Assembly (NCBI GenBank): GCA_934630515.1
Contig: CAKTVV010000004.1
Location: 121,640-185,639 of the forward strand
Reading direction: 5' to 3'
DNA: 64,000 nucleotides
Source: an uncultured Eubacteriales bacterium
GTDB lineage: Bacteria; Bacillota; Clostridia; Oscillospirales; Acutalibacteraceae
In this document: positions 44,152 to 53,352 of the stretch, piece after piece
Numbering within the stretch: position 1 is the stretch's first letter
How the letters are laid out: each line of letters starts with the position of its first letter
Made by a program: the position numbers and the translations under genes
The notes under the pieces: model-generated
Databases searched by the model: none
Told to the model about the DNA's origin: nothing
The model's input: only the letters and a program-made list of their open reading frames with translations

Positions 44152-44970
44152 TCAGAACTTGCCTCCTCCGCCACCATGGGATGAGCCGGAAGAAGAGGTG
44201 TGTGTGCTGCTCCCTCCGCCCGAATCGTTATCTTTCGGTTTTGCAGTACGTGTGACTGTGTTATACAGGAACAGATCGCGGCTCTCGGTGATGTTCATGC
44301 TGCCTGCTTTCATATAACTGTTCGCCGCCGGCTGGAACCGCACGGTTTTGAGCTTACCCTTCATAGCGCCCACCGTGATAAAGGACAGAATAAAGCCGGC
44401 TATGATCGCCACCAGTATCCAGCCCGGTTTCATAGGTTCTTTAGGCATATTGCCGGAATCGTATGGCTTTCCGGTTCTTGCTTTTGTAATAAAATCGTCG
44501 CAAAGCTCGGCAAAGGTATTAAAAGCGTCAGCATAATCGCCATCCGACAGATGCTCCTTTATCTTATCTCCGATATATTGAATCCCCGCATCGGTGAATG
44601 CCGTGATGCCGTAGCCGGTGGTGGATATGTACCAGTCACGATCCTCCATGCTGATGAGCAGCAGCAGACCATCCCTGTTGTTGCCGTAACCGTAGCCGTT
44701 ATAATCGTAGGTGTCATCGGCATAGTCGGCAGGCGTAGCTCCGTTCAGCGTTTTCGCAGTCACGATGACGATGTCCATCTTTTGACGCACACGGATCTCC
44801 TCGAGCTTTTCCCGCAGCGCCGTCTCCTCGCTGTCGGACAACAGATTGGCATCATCTACGACCCGATCCTTATCCCCTGCGAAACCGGCGGCGCCCTCGG
44901 CAAAAGCAGGAGCTGCCACACACAGGCAAAGCACAAGAGCGAACAGAACTGTCCACAATTTCTTTTTCAT
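44152..44970 (-). CDS. TPM-domain membrane protein (YdjH/YgcG-like)
   Basis: 272 residues. Signal peptide about 1-24, then a TPM (TLP18.3/Psb32/MOLO-1) domain at about 35-165 with VVDDANLLSDSEETALREKLEEI, MDIVIVTAKTLNG and RDGLLLLISMEDRDWYISTTG. One membrane helix lies at about 182-205. The tail is Ser/Gly/His-rich (SSHGGGGGKF), typical for this family. In Bacillus the related YdjH works with YdjG and the SPFH protein YdjI in membrane-stress sensing. Here it lies 13 bases downstream of the YdjG-like gene, supporting the same pairing. Confidence 0.88.
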   Translation of the reverse strand: MKKKLWTVLFALVLCLCVAAPAFAEGAAGFAGDKDRVVDDANLLSDSEETALREKLEEIRVRQKMDIVIVTAKTLNGATPADYADDTYDYNGYGYGNNRDGLLLLISMEDRDWYISTTGYGITAFTDAGIQYIGDKIKEHLSDGDYADAFNTFAELCDDFITKARTGKPYDSGNMPKEPMKPGWILVAIIAGFILSFITVGAMKGKLKTVRFQPAANSYMKAGSMNITESRDLFLYNTVTRTAKPKDNDSGGGSSTHTSSSGSSHGGGGGKF

Positions 44971-44982
44971 TCTGTTTCCTCC

Positions 44983-46077
44983 TTAAAATAGCCCGATCAG
45001 GTGCAGGAGCCAAGCCACACCATAGGTAGCGACGCTGTATATCGCCGCCAGCAGGAATGTCCAGCGTGTCGCCGCAGCCTTATCCACCGGCAGATCGCCG
45101 ACGAATTTCCCGGTCTGTCCGTTCATGGCAAAGGTGTATTGGTTTCCGTTCCACGTTGTGTTGAGCAACCACACGGGATACAGCGCATAACGTGCCTTAC
45201 CGCCGCGGAACTGCACACTGCTGTTTTCCGTCGTGACCGTGGTATACCCCTGCACCGTTCCGGCAAAGGTATCCTCGGTGGAGCGCTTGACGCGTTTGTT
45301 GGCACGGTCAATACTCGCCTCGGCCGTCACATCGTATTTATCCGCCAGATACCCTGCAAGATACGCTGTCTGAAAGTCCACCGCCTCGGAAAAATCGTAT
45401 GGTTCAATCGATTCCATAAGGTCATCCGCCATTTTTGACGAGCCATCCACCGGAACGTGCTCAAAGCCAATGCTGCCGCCGCGATGCGCCATATAATAGC
45501 TGGTTTCCGTATAATTGTAGTCACTGTCACTCCAGGTACGCACCCGGGTGGCGCGATAGCGAATCTGCGCATCCACGTCGGTATCGAAAAGCCAGAAGGG
45601 AACATAAATCCCCTTGATCTCATCGATATGGTTTTGATCCTTAAAAATCTTAGGCAGCAGCCGTTTCCCGGTCAGATGCTTCATCAGCCCCGCCTTTGCC
45701 GCCTTTTTATCCAGCTTGAACGGAATGACAAGATCCGGCTTGAGAGCACCTGAGAACTGACCCATCATCACCACGGGATTGCCGCAGAAGGGACAGGCGG
45801 TAGCCGCCAGGTTGGCATCGCCGACGATCTCGCCTCCGCAGGACTTGCACACATAGGAGCGCAGGCCGTCGGTTTCTCCCTCCTGCCAGTCTCCTCCGGC
45901 AGCGGTTTCCCATTCCATATCGTCGGATTTTTCGTTCTGCAGCTCTGCGTCGTAGCTTGCCAGCGCCTCCATTTCAAACTCCGTGTCGCAAAAAGGACAC
46001 TTCATCTTTTGGAGCGTGCTGTCAAAGGCTATCGCACCGCCGCAGCAGGGGCATTTATATTCCTGCAAGGTTTGCAT
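44983..46077 (-). CDS. TFIIB-type zinc-ribbon membrane protein (YdjG-like)
   Basis: 364 residues from ATG 46077 (AGAGGAG 8 bases upstream). Two zinc ribbons: C9/C12...C27/C30 and C77/C80...C95/C98 (CPFC and CPFCG motifs). A beta-rich domain follows with FKLDKKAAKAGL, IYVPFWLFDTDVDAQIRYRATRVRTW and YPVWLLNTTWNGNQYTFAMNGQTGK, as in YdjG-like proteins. The C-terminus has one or two membrane helices (FLLAAIYSVATYGVAWLLHLIGLF). Known relatives recruit stress effectors to the membrane. It is coupled to the TPM gene downstream and lies 27 bases from the DUF4428 gene upstream. Confidence 0.87.
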   Translation of the reverse strand: MQTLQEYKCPCCGGAIAFDSTLQKMKCPFCDTEFEMEALASYDAELQNEKSDDMEWETAAGGDWQEGETDGLRSYVCKSCGGEIVGDANLAATACPFCGNPVVMMGQFSGALKPDLVIPFKLDKKAAKAGLMKHLTGKRLLPKIFKDQNHIDEIKGIYVPFWLFDTDVDAQIRYRATRVRTWSDSDYNYTETSYYMAHRGGSIGFEHVPVDGSSKMADDLMESIEPYDFSEAVDFQTAYLAGYLADKYDVTAEASIDRANKRVKRSTEDTFAGTVQGYTTVTTENSSVQFRGGKARYALYPVWLLNTTWNGNQYTFAMNGQTGKFVGDLPVDKAAATRWTFLLAAIYSVATYGVAWLLHLIGLF

Positions 46078-46103
46078 GAAAAGATCTCCTCTCTTAAAGA
46101 ATT

Positions 46104-46856
46104 TCAACCATTAAACGCCGCAAGGGCCGCATCTGCTTTCCGAATCCACTCGGTGCGGTCGCCGTAGATTGCGGCATCCAGGGAGTCGATCGCCTGCGCC
46201 GCCTTGTCCCCGGCATCGGCTTCTCCCTTTACTGCGGCAGAAAACCCTGACGCTATATCCTTAACCGCAGTCATCTGTTGCTTCCAAACATTTGAGGCGT
46301 TGCCGAGTGTATTCTGTATGCCGAACAGCGTGTCGAAATATTTTTTAAGCTTTTCGAAATCCTTAAAATTATTCATAGGGAGAACAAACTCGTAAAGACC
46401 CTGCGTATTGGTAAAGCTGAGCCTTACAAAGGGCTTCTTCTCGGTGTTATCACCGTTTTTAACGAGCTGCTCCTCATACGTATAGCTGCGCAGGTCGGCA
46501 ATGCGATATACACAGGCACGGGTGGTCTTGCCAAACATCATAAACTTGTAATCGTTCTGGATATACGCCATCAGACCGATATCTTCCGCCACATAGAGAT
46601 AGGTGCCGAAGCGCTTCAGTTTTTTGCTCTTATCCTTTGTTTTCTCCTGCGGAATGAAATAGTGCTCCCACAGCTTGGTGCCGCGCTCCACCTGTGCAAG
46701 ATGCGCCTTGACACCCGAAAGATCGCTATGCACATAGTCATATGCCTTGAAGCCCTTTTTTCTGCAATTCCTGCGGCATATACAGTTGCCGTCCGACAGC
46801 TTTTGGGTTTGAATCAGATTGATATCCGCACCACAGATGGCGCATTGATTAGCCAT
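46104..46856 (-). CDS. DUF4428 zinc-ribbon protein
   Basis: 250 residues, cytosolic. The N-terminal zinc ribbon (CAICGADINLIQTQKLSDGNCICRRNC, residues 5-31) has the DUF4428 pattern. The central domain is PH-like (YLYVAEDIGLMAYIQNDYKFMMFG, VRLSFTNTQGLYEFVLPMNNFKDFEKLKKYFD). A helical tail follows. AAGGAGG precedes ATG 46856. It shares the N-terminal ribbon type with the 47452-48318 protein. The PH-like domain suggests lipid or protein binding at the membrane (inference). Confidence 0.82.
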   Translation of the reverse strand: MANQCAICGADINLIQTQKLSDGNCICRRNCRKKGFKAYDYVHSDLSGVKAHLAQVERGTKLWEHYFIPQEKTKDKSKKLKRFGTYLYVAEDIGLMAYIQNDYKFMMFGKTTRACVYRIADLRSYTYEEQLVKNGDNTEKKPFVRLSFTNTQGLYEFVLPMNNFKDFEKLKKYFDTLFGIQNTLGNASNVWKQQMTAVKDIASGFSAAVKGEADAGDKAAQAIDSLDAAIYGDRTEWIRKADAALAAFNG

Positions 46857-46922
46857 AATTCTCCTCCTTTTTCCGACATCGTCGGTTTGTTTCTCAGTTT
46901 TCCTGCTTTGGCAGGATGCTGT

Positions 46923-47447
46923 TCAGCTCGTTGCTGTATCCGGCGAAGTGGCTGCTGAACTTTCAGCCGCCTCGTAATACCTGTCGGCAAGCGCATAGAG
47001 ATAGTTAAGCGCCCTGTCACCGAGCATTGTTTCCTTCTCTATCGTGTTTCCGTCAGAGAAGGTCATTCCGGAGCTGCGCACCGGTGCATCGGAGCTTCTA
47101 AAAATCCGTATCGGATTACGATGCTTGTAAAGCTTTTCTATTTCGCCGTCCTCACAGATAATGTGAAGGAAAGCCTCCGCATCCTCTGCCGTTATCGGGA
47201 AGGAACCGAACGAGGTGTAATGATCCTTCAGACTCCCCACAAGACAGTCTGCAGAGAATAACCAGCCGTCCTTTTCTTTTTTCAGGGCGAAGGAATACAC
47301 GGGGTTCCTTTCCGTGCCGTAATAAGCGGTATTGATCAAGACGACATCATCGGAAGTGTATTTTTTACTTCCACCGCAGCCGAAAAGCCCGAAAATCGGC
47401 AAGAGAGCCAACACAACAGTCACGACCTTACATATGGTGTGCTTCAT
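46923..47447 (-). CDS. Small lipoprotein, unknown function
   Basis: 174 residues from ATG 47447; an upstream in-frame extension lies inside the preceding gene. The signal peptide ends in a lipobox LFGC (Cys near 24), then a single small domain (YTSDDVVLINTAYYG, SADCLVGSLKDHYTSFGSFPI). The ribosome site is weak and the start is only 4 bases after the preceding stop, so translation probably depends on coupling. No family recognised. Confidence 0.77.
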   Translation of the reverse strand: MKHTICKVVTVVLALLPIFGLFGCGGSKKYTSDDVVLINTAYYGTERNPVYSFALKKEKDGWLFSADCLVGSLKDHYTSFGSFPITAEDAEAFLHIICEDGEIEKLYKHRNPIRIFRSSDAPVRSSGMTFSDGNTIEKETMLGDRALNYLYALADRYYEAAESSAATSPDTATS

Positions 47448-47451
47448 TGTT

Positions 47452-48318
47452 TTATTGAAGCGGTCTGCCGCACTCCGGGCAGAATTTCGGCAAGCTCTGC
47501 CCATTCGCCGGCCTCCACCCGCAATTGGAACAACAGGAACACGCTACGGGTTTTACAGCGCCGCAGTTTGCACAAAATTTTCCGCTGTTTTGTGCGCCGC
47601 AGGACGGGCATACCCATGACTCACCGCCCATTGCATTAGGCGCGGAGGCGGGTCTTTCCGGGCGGATGTTCCCGTTATCCACCTGATTCATCATGCCGCT
47701 GCCGTCCCAAACCCGGTTTCTGTTATCCCGGCGCATCAGAATATCCGCAAGCTCGTGCATTCTCTGTTCATATTGGCGGTACAGGTCAGTATAGGGGCTG
47801 TCGGGGCGGTTGCCGTCGCTCAGCTCCAGCTCTATCTCATCAAACCATGGAGAATCCACCCGAATCGTCACATTGAACTCATAGTCGCAGGCATAGCGGG
47901 GCGGTTCATAGCTCTTTTCATTTCCCTCGGAGTCCTCGTAAAAGATTTCCTCCTTGTTTTCCCGGATATCCGTATTCACCCCCAGCACCTGGGAAAACGC
48001 AATGAGGTCAGGGTTGCTGCTGCGCCAGTTGGAAAGCCCGGTAACGATGAACCGCTCTCCTATAGGATCGATGTATACCTTTTTGCTCCCGTCAAAGGTG
48101 ATCGACGGGGAAAAATCAGCAAGCTTCTTTTCGTTTTCCGCACGGTAAGCAAGCTGGCGCTTGATGTCCTCCACGGTCGAGTTCCGCCGCTCGCTGAAAA
48201 ACGGCGAGAGCTTTCTTGCACAGTCCTTGCAGAGATTTCCGTCCTCCAGCTTGCGGTTTCCGAGAAGTCCGATTTTCTCACCGCAGATGTCGCAGTATTT
48301 TTTGTCAAACAGTCCCAT
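47452..48318 (-). CDS. DUF4428 protein with C-terminal double zinc ribbon
   Basis: 288 residues, cytosolic. N-terminal ribbon YCDICGEKIGLLGNRKLEDGNLCKDC (residues 8-34). The middle region contains FIVTGLSNWRSSNPDLI and FNVTIRVDSPWFDEIELELSDG, a pattern seen in DUF4428 proteins. C-terminal ribbons (CPSCGAQNSGKFCANCG and CSNCGWRPANGQSLPKFCPECG) match those at the end of the SPFH protein at 50384, which suggests both proteins dock to a shared partner (inference). Confidence 0.83.
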   Translation of the reverse strand: MGLFDKKYCDICGEKIGLLGNRKLEDGNLCKDCARKLSPFFSERRNSTVEDIKRQLAYRAENEKKLADFSPSITFDGSKKVYIDPIGERFIVTGLSNWRSSNPDLIAFSQVLGVNTDIRENKEEIFYEDSEGNEKSYEPPRYACDYEFNVTIRVDSPWFDEIELELSDGNRPDSPYTDLYRQYEQRMHELADILMRRDNRNRVWDGSGMMNQVDNGNIRPERPASAPNAMGGESWVCPSCGAQNSGKFCANCGAVKPVACSCCSNCGWRPANGQSLPKFCPECGRPLQ

Positions 48319-48333
48319 AATGTGATCCTCCGT

Positions 48334-49638
48334 CTATAATTTATTTTTTTGTACGCTCCATTTTGCATTGTTGACCTGTAAGCCGAACCCACAGAACGAA
48401 CAGCAGTGGTTTTCATCAGGCATAAAATTGGCGCCGCAGGACGGGCAATCCTTTTCGGTAAAGAACTCGCCGTCCGCTTTTCGCTTTTCGGGATATCTTG
48501 CCCTTTGCATGATCAATCTCTTTTTAAATTTTTCTGTATACGGCTTTTGATTTTCGGGAAGAAAGGTTTTTGTTCCGAAAATGTCAGCCGTAACGGTTGT
48601 TGTTTCTTCCGTGTGGGCAACTTTTAATAGCTTGATTGTACCAACGCTGAAGTCAAGCAGATCTTCGTCGCTTTCATTTTCCCAAAAATATTCGTTTAAG
48701 CAGGCTCTGAGATAATTTTCGGAACATCTTGCGATTTTTCCGGCAAGCCTTTCTTGCCTGATTTTCCCGCAGATGATCGGTGTGATGATTCCTCCGAAAG
48801 CCAGAACCGCCGCACCGACTCCGGCAGCAAGAGAAATCTCGGTGTCCTCGATTAAATATAAGCACAGAAAGACACATAAGAAAAGTATGGAGCCGGACAC
48901 AAGAAGCTGTAAAAATCTTTTCAGGTTTGTACTGATAGACTCGTAAATCTCAAACGTTTCGGTCTGCCAATCGTAAAACTCGTTTTTAATAACGGCGCCG
49001 CAGTATTCGCAGGTCACCTGCTGACTGTCAAGCTTTACGTCTGCACCGCAGGACGGACATGTTATTCTTAACTTATCGGAATAATAGCTTTTCTTTTTTT
49101 CTTTTCGGTCGGCACTGCGTATGTGTCTTGACTGAAGTATTCTGAGATACGAATTTTTACGGTATATCTCATGCTGAACCTTGTCGTCCTCGGTGGACTC
49201 AAAACGCTCCAGTGTGCTGCACTTCAAAACCGACTCCCGCCATTCTCTGCCGTCATCGTTCCATGCTTCAAAGTCATTTTTAGGAACGGGAACAACATCC
49301 GTGACGTAAATTTTGCGGCAAAGCCTATTCCTGTTAAGTCTGTTGATTTGACTGACGATTTTTCTTCGGAATGCCCTGTCCATTCTTGCGGGGAGAAGCT
49401 TTTGATCCGCTTTCCCGAGCGGAATTAAAACTCCTTCAAAGGCCTTTCTCATATCCCTGCGGATTTTGGAATCATGAAGAGGGGTCTCCCGTTTTGCAAG
49501 CAATCTTTCCAGTTTGGCTTTTTTGGAATTTTTGGAACAGTATTCCGAAAAATCTATTGTGAGTATTCTTTTACCGATATAGACTGTACATAATACAGCA
49601 AATGCAGCCGCAACAAACAGGGATAGTGATAAATCCAT
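48334..49638 (-). CDS. Membrane protein with zinc ribbons and a TIM44-like region
   Basis: 434 residues. One N-terminal membrane helix (about 5-22), a basic helical segment, a zinc ribbon (CPSCGADVKLDSQQVTCEYCG) near 195-217, two membrane helices at about 243-290, and a domain of about 100 residues resembling TIM44-like folds (LLDFSVGTIKLLKVAHTEETTTVTADIFG). A final ribbon (CPSCGANFMPDENHCCSFCG) ends the protein. It starts 16 bases past the DUF3592-like gene. Strongly AT-rich relative to the sugar operons. The TIM44 comparison is tentative. Confidence 0.75.
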   Translation of the reverse strand: MDLSLSLFVAAAFAVLCTVYIGKRILTIDFSEYCSKNSKKAKLERLLAKRETPLHDSKIRRDMRKAFEGVLIPLGKADQKLLPARMDRAFRRKIVSQINRLNRNRLCRKIYVTDVVPVPKNDFEAWNDDGREWRESVLKCSTLERFESTEDDKVQHEIYRKNSYLRILQSRHIRSADRKEKKKSYYSDKLRITCPSCGADVKLDSQQVTCEYCGAVIKNEFYDWQTETFEIYESISTNLKRFLQLLVSGSILFLCVFLCLYLIEDTEISLAAGVGAAVLAFGGIITPIICGKIRQERLAGKIARCSENYLRACLNEYFWENESDEDLLDFSVGTIKLLKVAHTEETTTVTADIFGTKTFLPENQKPYTEKFKKRLIMQRARYPEKRKADGEFFTEKDCPSCGANFMPDENHCCSFCGFGLQVNNAKWSVQKNKL

Positions 49639-49653
49639 AAAAATACCTCTGAT

Positions 49654-50184
49654 TTACTGCCCGTCGATCATTTCGCTTTCGCTTTTCTTTTTTCGATTGT
49701 CTTTTGCAACGTCGCATATCATTATAACAACAAAGAACAAGCCGACGGGGATTGCCGCACAATAGAGCAGAAAATCAACGGGATTTCCCTCAGGAGAAAG
49801 CTTGTAATTGCCTTTTGAGGTTTTATAAACCTCGACATCGATTGTGTCGCCTTTTCTCAATTTATCATAGGTATATTTTCTTGCGTAGCTGCTTGAACTT
49901 GACCAGACACGTTCTTCATATTTTCCCTTATAGGTCTTTCCGTCAATAACATATGAAACTTTAAATTTATAGGTTGTATACTTAACATCGCCGGAATCAT
50001 CCTTGCTGTCGTAGGTTGAAAAGTCATCAATGACAGCGGAAATCTTCTGTATATCGGTTGAGTTTTTATATTCCCTGCTGTCGGTACGACTTAAAATTAT
50101 ACCGATAATTCCGGCAACAATTAAGCCGATGCCGACGACCATGATAAATATGGTCATTTTAGTGTCTTTTTTTCTTTTACTCAT
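49654..50184 (-). CDS. DUF3592-like membrane protein
   Basis: 176 residues from ATG 50184 (AAAGGAG 8 bases upstream). Two membrane helices (about 10-32 and 135-158) flank an extracellular beta domain with FKVSYVIDGKTYKGKYEERVW and YDKLRKGDTIDVEVYKTSKGNYKL, the DUF3592 pattern. The function of the family is unknown. It follows the SPFH gene after a hairpin and a 200-base gap, so its expression may be attenuated. Confidence 0.8.
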   Translation of the reverse strand: MSKRKKDTKMTIFIMVVGIGLIVAGIIGIILSRTDSREYKNSTDIQKISAVIDDFSTYDSKDDSGDVKYTTYKFKVSYVIDGKTYKGKYEERVWSSSSSYARKYTYDKLRKGDTIDVEVYKTSKGNYKLSPEGNPVDFLLYCAAIPVGLFFVVIMICDVAKDNRKKKSESEMIDGQ

Positions 50185-50299
50185 AACAGGATCTCCTTTT
50201 GCAAGCAAATATAAAACCACTCCTTAACAAATCATACGAAAAATTCTTTGCCGTTTCGCCGGCAGGGAAACTTATCCTGCTGCGCAAAAACCTTTCGGC

Positions 50300-50335
50300 G
50301 GTATGAACGGCTTTTTTGCTTAAGCCGTTCATACC
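50300..50335 (-). terminator. Attenuator or terminator after the SPFH gene
   Basis: A perfect 14-base stem, GGTATGAACGGCTT / AAGCCGTTCATACC, with an 8-base loop. On the minus strand TTTTT follows about 10 bases after the stem. It lies 50 bases past the SPFH stop and probably reduces transcription into the downstream genes. Confidence 0.65.
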
Positions 50336-50383
50336 TGACCGAAATAACACTCCCGTTAATACGGTTCCTTCTAAGCGGCAGTT

Positions 50384-51796
50384 TTATTTTTTATCGTTAT
50401 CGTCGAATATATCTCCGCATTCGGGACAGAACTTCGGCGGATTAGTCGGATCCTCCGGCTCCCAGCCGCATTTATCGCAGCGGTAGAGCGGTGCGCCCTC
50501 GGGTTTTTTGGCACCGCAGCTCTGGCAGAATTTACCCTTATTCACCGCGCCGCAGGTGCAGGTCCATCCATCTGCATCCGCCGGTTTCGGAGAGCCGCAC
50601 TCGGGACAGAATTTTCCTGTAGCCATAGCGCCGCAATTGCATTTCCAAGCACCTGCCGCAGGCTGTGGCTGAGGCTTTTTTCCGCCGCAGTTCGGGCAGA
50701 AATTGCCGCTTACCGTAGCTCCGCAGGCGCATTTCCAACCGTCAGCCGCAGGTGCTGCGGGAGCAGCCGGGGCTTGCTGCTGTTGCTGCTGCCCCATGGC
50801 AAACAGATTTTGCGCATTCATTCCGCCGCCTGCGTTCATAGCCATCCCCATGCCCAAAAAACCTGTCATGGCGCCCGCCTCGTTGCCTGCCGCCGTCTTC
50901 ATGGCGTCCGCCTGAGCGCCCACAAGGGTCGCCGCTGCCATGGTGGGATCCCGCATGATGGCGGTGCGCTGCGCCTGCTTGATCATCTCCGCATCCTCGT
51001 CCGGCAGCGTAACCGAGCCCAAAGCGATGCTGACGACCTTTAATCCTCGCAGCTCTCCCCATTTTTCCGAAAGCGCCGTATTCATGGCGTTTTCAAGGTC
51101 GGTATTGTGCGTTACAATCTGATTGGGGCGCAGCTCCAGCTCGGAAAGCCGTCCGAATGCCGGCTGTAAAGCGCTGACAAATTCGGTTTTCAGCTGACTG
51201 TCCAGCTCCTCACGGGAATACTCCTGCTCCACATTGCCGCAGACATTGGTGTAAAACAGCAGCGGGTCTGCAATTTTATAGGAATAAACACCGGAGCAAC
51301 GCACCGACACATCCAGATCCAGCCCGATCTTGGAATCCACCACCCGGAAGGGGATGGGATTCGGTGTACCGAATTTGTTGTCGATGAGCTCTTTGGTGTT
51401 GAAATAATACACCCGCTGATCCTTACCGGTGTCGCCACCATAGGTAAAGCGCTTGCCGATGGTCTTGAAGGTTTCCTTGATGCTCTCGCCGAGCTTGCCC
51501 GAGAAGATGGACGGCTCGGTGGAGGTGTCGTATGTAAACTCGCCGGGTTCCGCACAGACCTCCACGACCTTACCCTGTTCAACAATAATCATGCACTGCC
51601 CGTCAGCCACGGCAATACCGGACCCGTTGGAGATGATATTATCGTTGCCCTTGGTGTTGGAGGAACGGCCGCCAACCCGCTTTTGACCCTTCGTGACGAG
51701 TATCTCCTTAGGCATAGACTCGCAGTAGAAGAATTCCTTCCACTGATCGGCAAGGGTGCCTCCCAGTGCGCCGATACCCGCTTTAATAAGACCCAT
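50384..51796 (-). CDS. SPFH-domain protein with C-terminal zinc ribbons (YdjI-like)
   Basis: 470 residues. SPFH/Band-7-like domain at about 50-290 (IAVADGQCMIIVEQGKVVEVCAEPGEFTYD, SKIGLDLDVSVRCSGVYSYKIADP), then a helical Met/Ala/Gly/Gln-rich segment and four zinc-ribbon units (CACG..CPNCG, CNCG..CPECG, CTCG..CQSCG, CDKCGW..CPECG). The order matches the virion-core-protein-like SPFH group to which Bacillus YdjI belongs; such proteins scaffold membrane-stress complexes. The number of ribbons is higher than usual. Partners YdjG-like (44983) and YdjH-like (44152) lie downstream on the same strand; no PspA gene is in the window. Confidence 0.88.
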   Translation of the reverse strand: MGLIKAGIGALGGTLADQWKEFFYCESMPKEILVTKGQKRVGGRSSNTKGNDNIISNGSGIAVADGQCMIIVEQGKVVEVCAEPGEFTYDTSTEPSIFSGKLGESIKETFKTIGKRFTYGGDTGKDQRVYYFNTKELIDNKFGTPNPIPFRVVDSKIGLDLDVSVRCSGVYSYKIADPLLFYTNVCGNVEQEYSREELDSQLKTEFVSALQPAFGRLSELELRPNQIVTHNTDLENAMNTALSEKWGELRGLKVVSIALGSVTLPDEDAEMIKQAQRTAIMRDPTMAAATLVGAQADAMKTAAGNEAGAMTGFLGMGMAMNAGGGMNAQNLFAMGQQQQQQAPAAPAAPAADGWKCACGATVSGNFCPNCGGKKPQPQPAAGAWKCNCGAMATGKFCPECGSPKPADADGWTCTCGAVNKGKFCQSCGAKKPEGAPLYRCDKCGWEPEDPTNPPKFCPECGDIFDDNDKK

Positions 51797-51856
51797 AAAA
51801 ATCGCTCCTTTCCAATTGTAAAACGATCTGTATATTCTCCGACCGAAGCCGGCAGA

Positions 51857-52135
51857 TCACCGTTTGTTTTCCGTACTCCCTGCGGAATACGGATTCTTGT
51901 TTTCTTTCGGCAAATCGCGCGCCGAGCCGCATTTACCTGCCCAGCCGATAAAGACCATCCACATAATCAAATATAAAAGCCATGCGATAAATGCACCGAC
52001 CGACCACCACACCGATATTTTCAGCCAAAAATGCAAAACCAATAAAATCACAGCCGGCAGCAGTCCCTCAATATTCATCAGCATATTGATGAAGAGACAA
52101 GGAAAAAAACTGCCGCTACGTTTTGAATTGCGCAT
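51857..52135 (-). CDS. Small two-helix membrane protein
   Basis: 92 residues from ATG 52135 (AAAGGAGG directly upstream; an ATG at 52150 lies before the ribosome site). Two hydrophobic segments (about 10-38 and 45-68), then a polar Lys/Asn-rich tail with CGSARDLPKENKN. No known family. It lies between the lipoprotein gene and the SPFH gene and may be a small membrane partner of the SPFH protein (inference). Confidence 0.75.
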   Translation of the reverse strand: MRNSKRSGSFFPCLFINMLMNIEGLLPAVILLVLHFWLKISVWWSVGAFIAWLLYLIMWMVFIGWAGKCGSARDLPKENKNPYSAGSTENKR

Positions 52136-52151
52136 TTTTCCTCCTTTCATC

Positions 52152-53063
52152 TTAGTGCTTCCCGAGAGCCGCCCATGTATCGCTCACGGCGTCATAGGCA
52201 TAGATGAGATTATCGCATACGCCGTAATAGCGCTCTCGGACAAACTGATCCTCTCGATCGGTTCCGAGAGCGAACAGCATACAGGTGCGCCCGTGGATCA
52301 TCTGCTTATCCCCGGTATACATGATCTTCATCCCGCGCTGCAGCGCCTCTTGAATCTCCTTTTGTCCCCGCAGCAGCTCCATGGCGGCCTCCGCCGCGCG
52401 CTCATCGGGCTGCTTTTCATACACTGAGAAATCGTACACCGACTGCTCCGTCGCCAGATGCCCGTTCTCCAGAGAGACGGAGGGGCGGTACAGGATGGCG
52501 CCGCCGCCGTCGGTAGCGCTTATCAGTACATTTGAATAAATCTCGCTGAGATTGCAGCGCAGCAAAAGCGGCTCGCCCAGGTTTCCGCTGTGCAGCGGAT
52601 GCTCCCGATCGTCCGCATATTGACCGTTCTCGTTCATAGCGGAGGCATACACGGTAATACTGCCCGCCGCGCAGGGCGGCACGATTGCATACAGTTCCTG
52701 CCCCTCAGCCATGTAAAGCGGTGCATGCACTAAGTCGGGATAGGCCTTTCCCGTTTCGCTGCTTGCATAATAGGCGCGCAGATCGACCTCGGAGCTCTCG
52801 CTGTCCACATAGCCGATAAAAGCAACGCCCGCGCCCTTGCTACGATAATTGATTTTCTGCTGCAATGCCTCCAGACCGGAATACCGGTTTCCGGGCTCCG
52901 ACCCGTTGCCGGAGCCGGCAGGAGCGCTGCTGTCCGGTGCGCTGCTGTCCGTAAGACTGCCGCTGTCCGGGTCCGAAGAACCGGTACGGATCGTTATCTC
53001 GCATCCGCATAAAAAGCAGACAAGTAATATCCCCGCGCAAAGCAGCCAAAAAACTCGTTTCAT
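52152..53063 (-). CDS. Lipoprotein of unknown function
   Basis: 303 residues from ATG 53063 (GGAGAGGA upstream); a longer in-frame extension overlaps the intergenic hairpin and the end of the dockerin gene. Lipobox CFLCGC with Cys near 19-21, then a Ser/Asp/Pro/Gly spacer to about residue 60. The exported domain contains GVAFIGYVDSESSEVDLRAYYASSETGK and ENGHLATEQSVYDFSVY. No family recognised. It is the junction between the cohesin/dockerin genes and the envelope module and could link the two at the membrane (speculative). Confidence 0.8.
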   Translation of the reverse strand: MKRVFWLLCAGILLVCFLCGCEITIRTGSSDPDSGSLTDSSAPDSSAPAGSGNGSEPGNRYSGLEALQQKINYRSKGAGVAFIGYVDSESSEVDLRAYYASSETGKAYPDLVHAPLYMAEGQELYAIVPPCAAGSITVYASAMNENGQYADDREHPLHSGNLGEPLLLRCNLSEIYSNVLISATDGGGAILYRPSVSLENGHLATEQSVYDFSVYEKQPDERAAEAAMELLRGQKEIQEALQRGMKIMYTGDKQMIHGRTCMLFALGTDREDQFVRERYYGVCDNLIYAYDAVSDTWAALGKH

Positions 53064-53152
53064 ATGCGATCCTCTCCTTTTCCGCAATAGTTTCGGCCAT
53101 ACCTGCGGCGGCAGCCCCGCAGCACCGGTATCCCGGCAGCGAGCAGGCGGCT

Positions 53153-53352
53153 TTACCACAGGGGCTGGGTCTTGTTCACATGCGTGAGCAGGCGCGTGCA
53201 GTCCATGGCATTTACGCGGCTGTCTCTGTTGACATCGGCGCACTTCAGCGCGTAGGCGTCGGTCAGCAGCATAGACCTATTCACATGCATAAGCAGGCGC
53301 GTGCAGTCCATGGCATTCACACGGCCATCCCCATTCACATCTCCCAGCAGCC
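53153..53352 (-). repeat. Dockerin-coding repeat, copy 1
   Basis: About 200 bases coding for the dockerin of the transglutaminase-like protein. Closely similar to 55006-55205 and 59970-60169 but the most divergent of the three (for example RSMLLTD in place of KTQPLTD). Confidence 0.8.
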
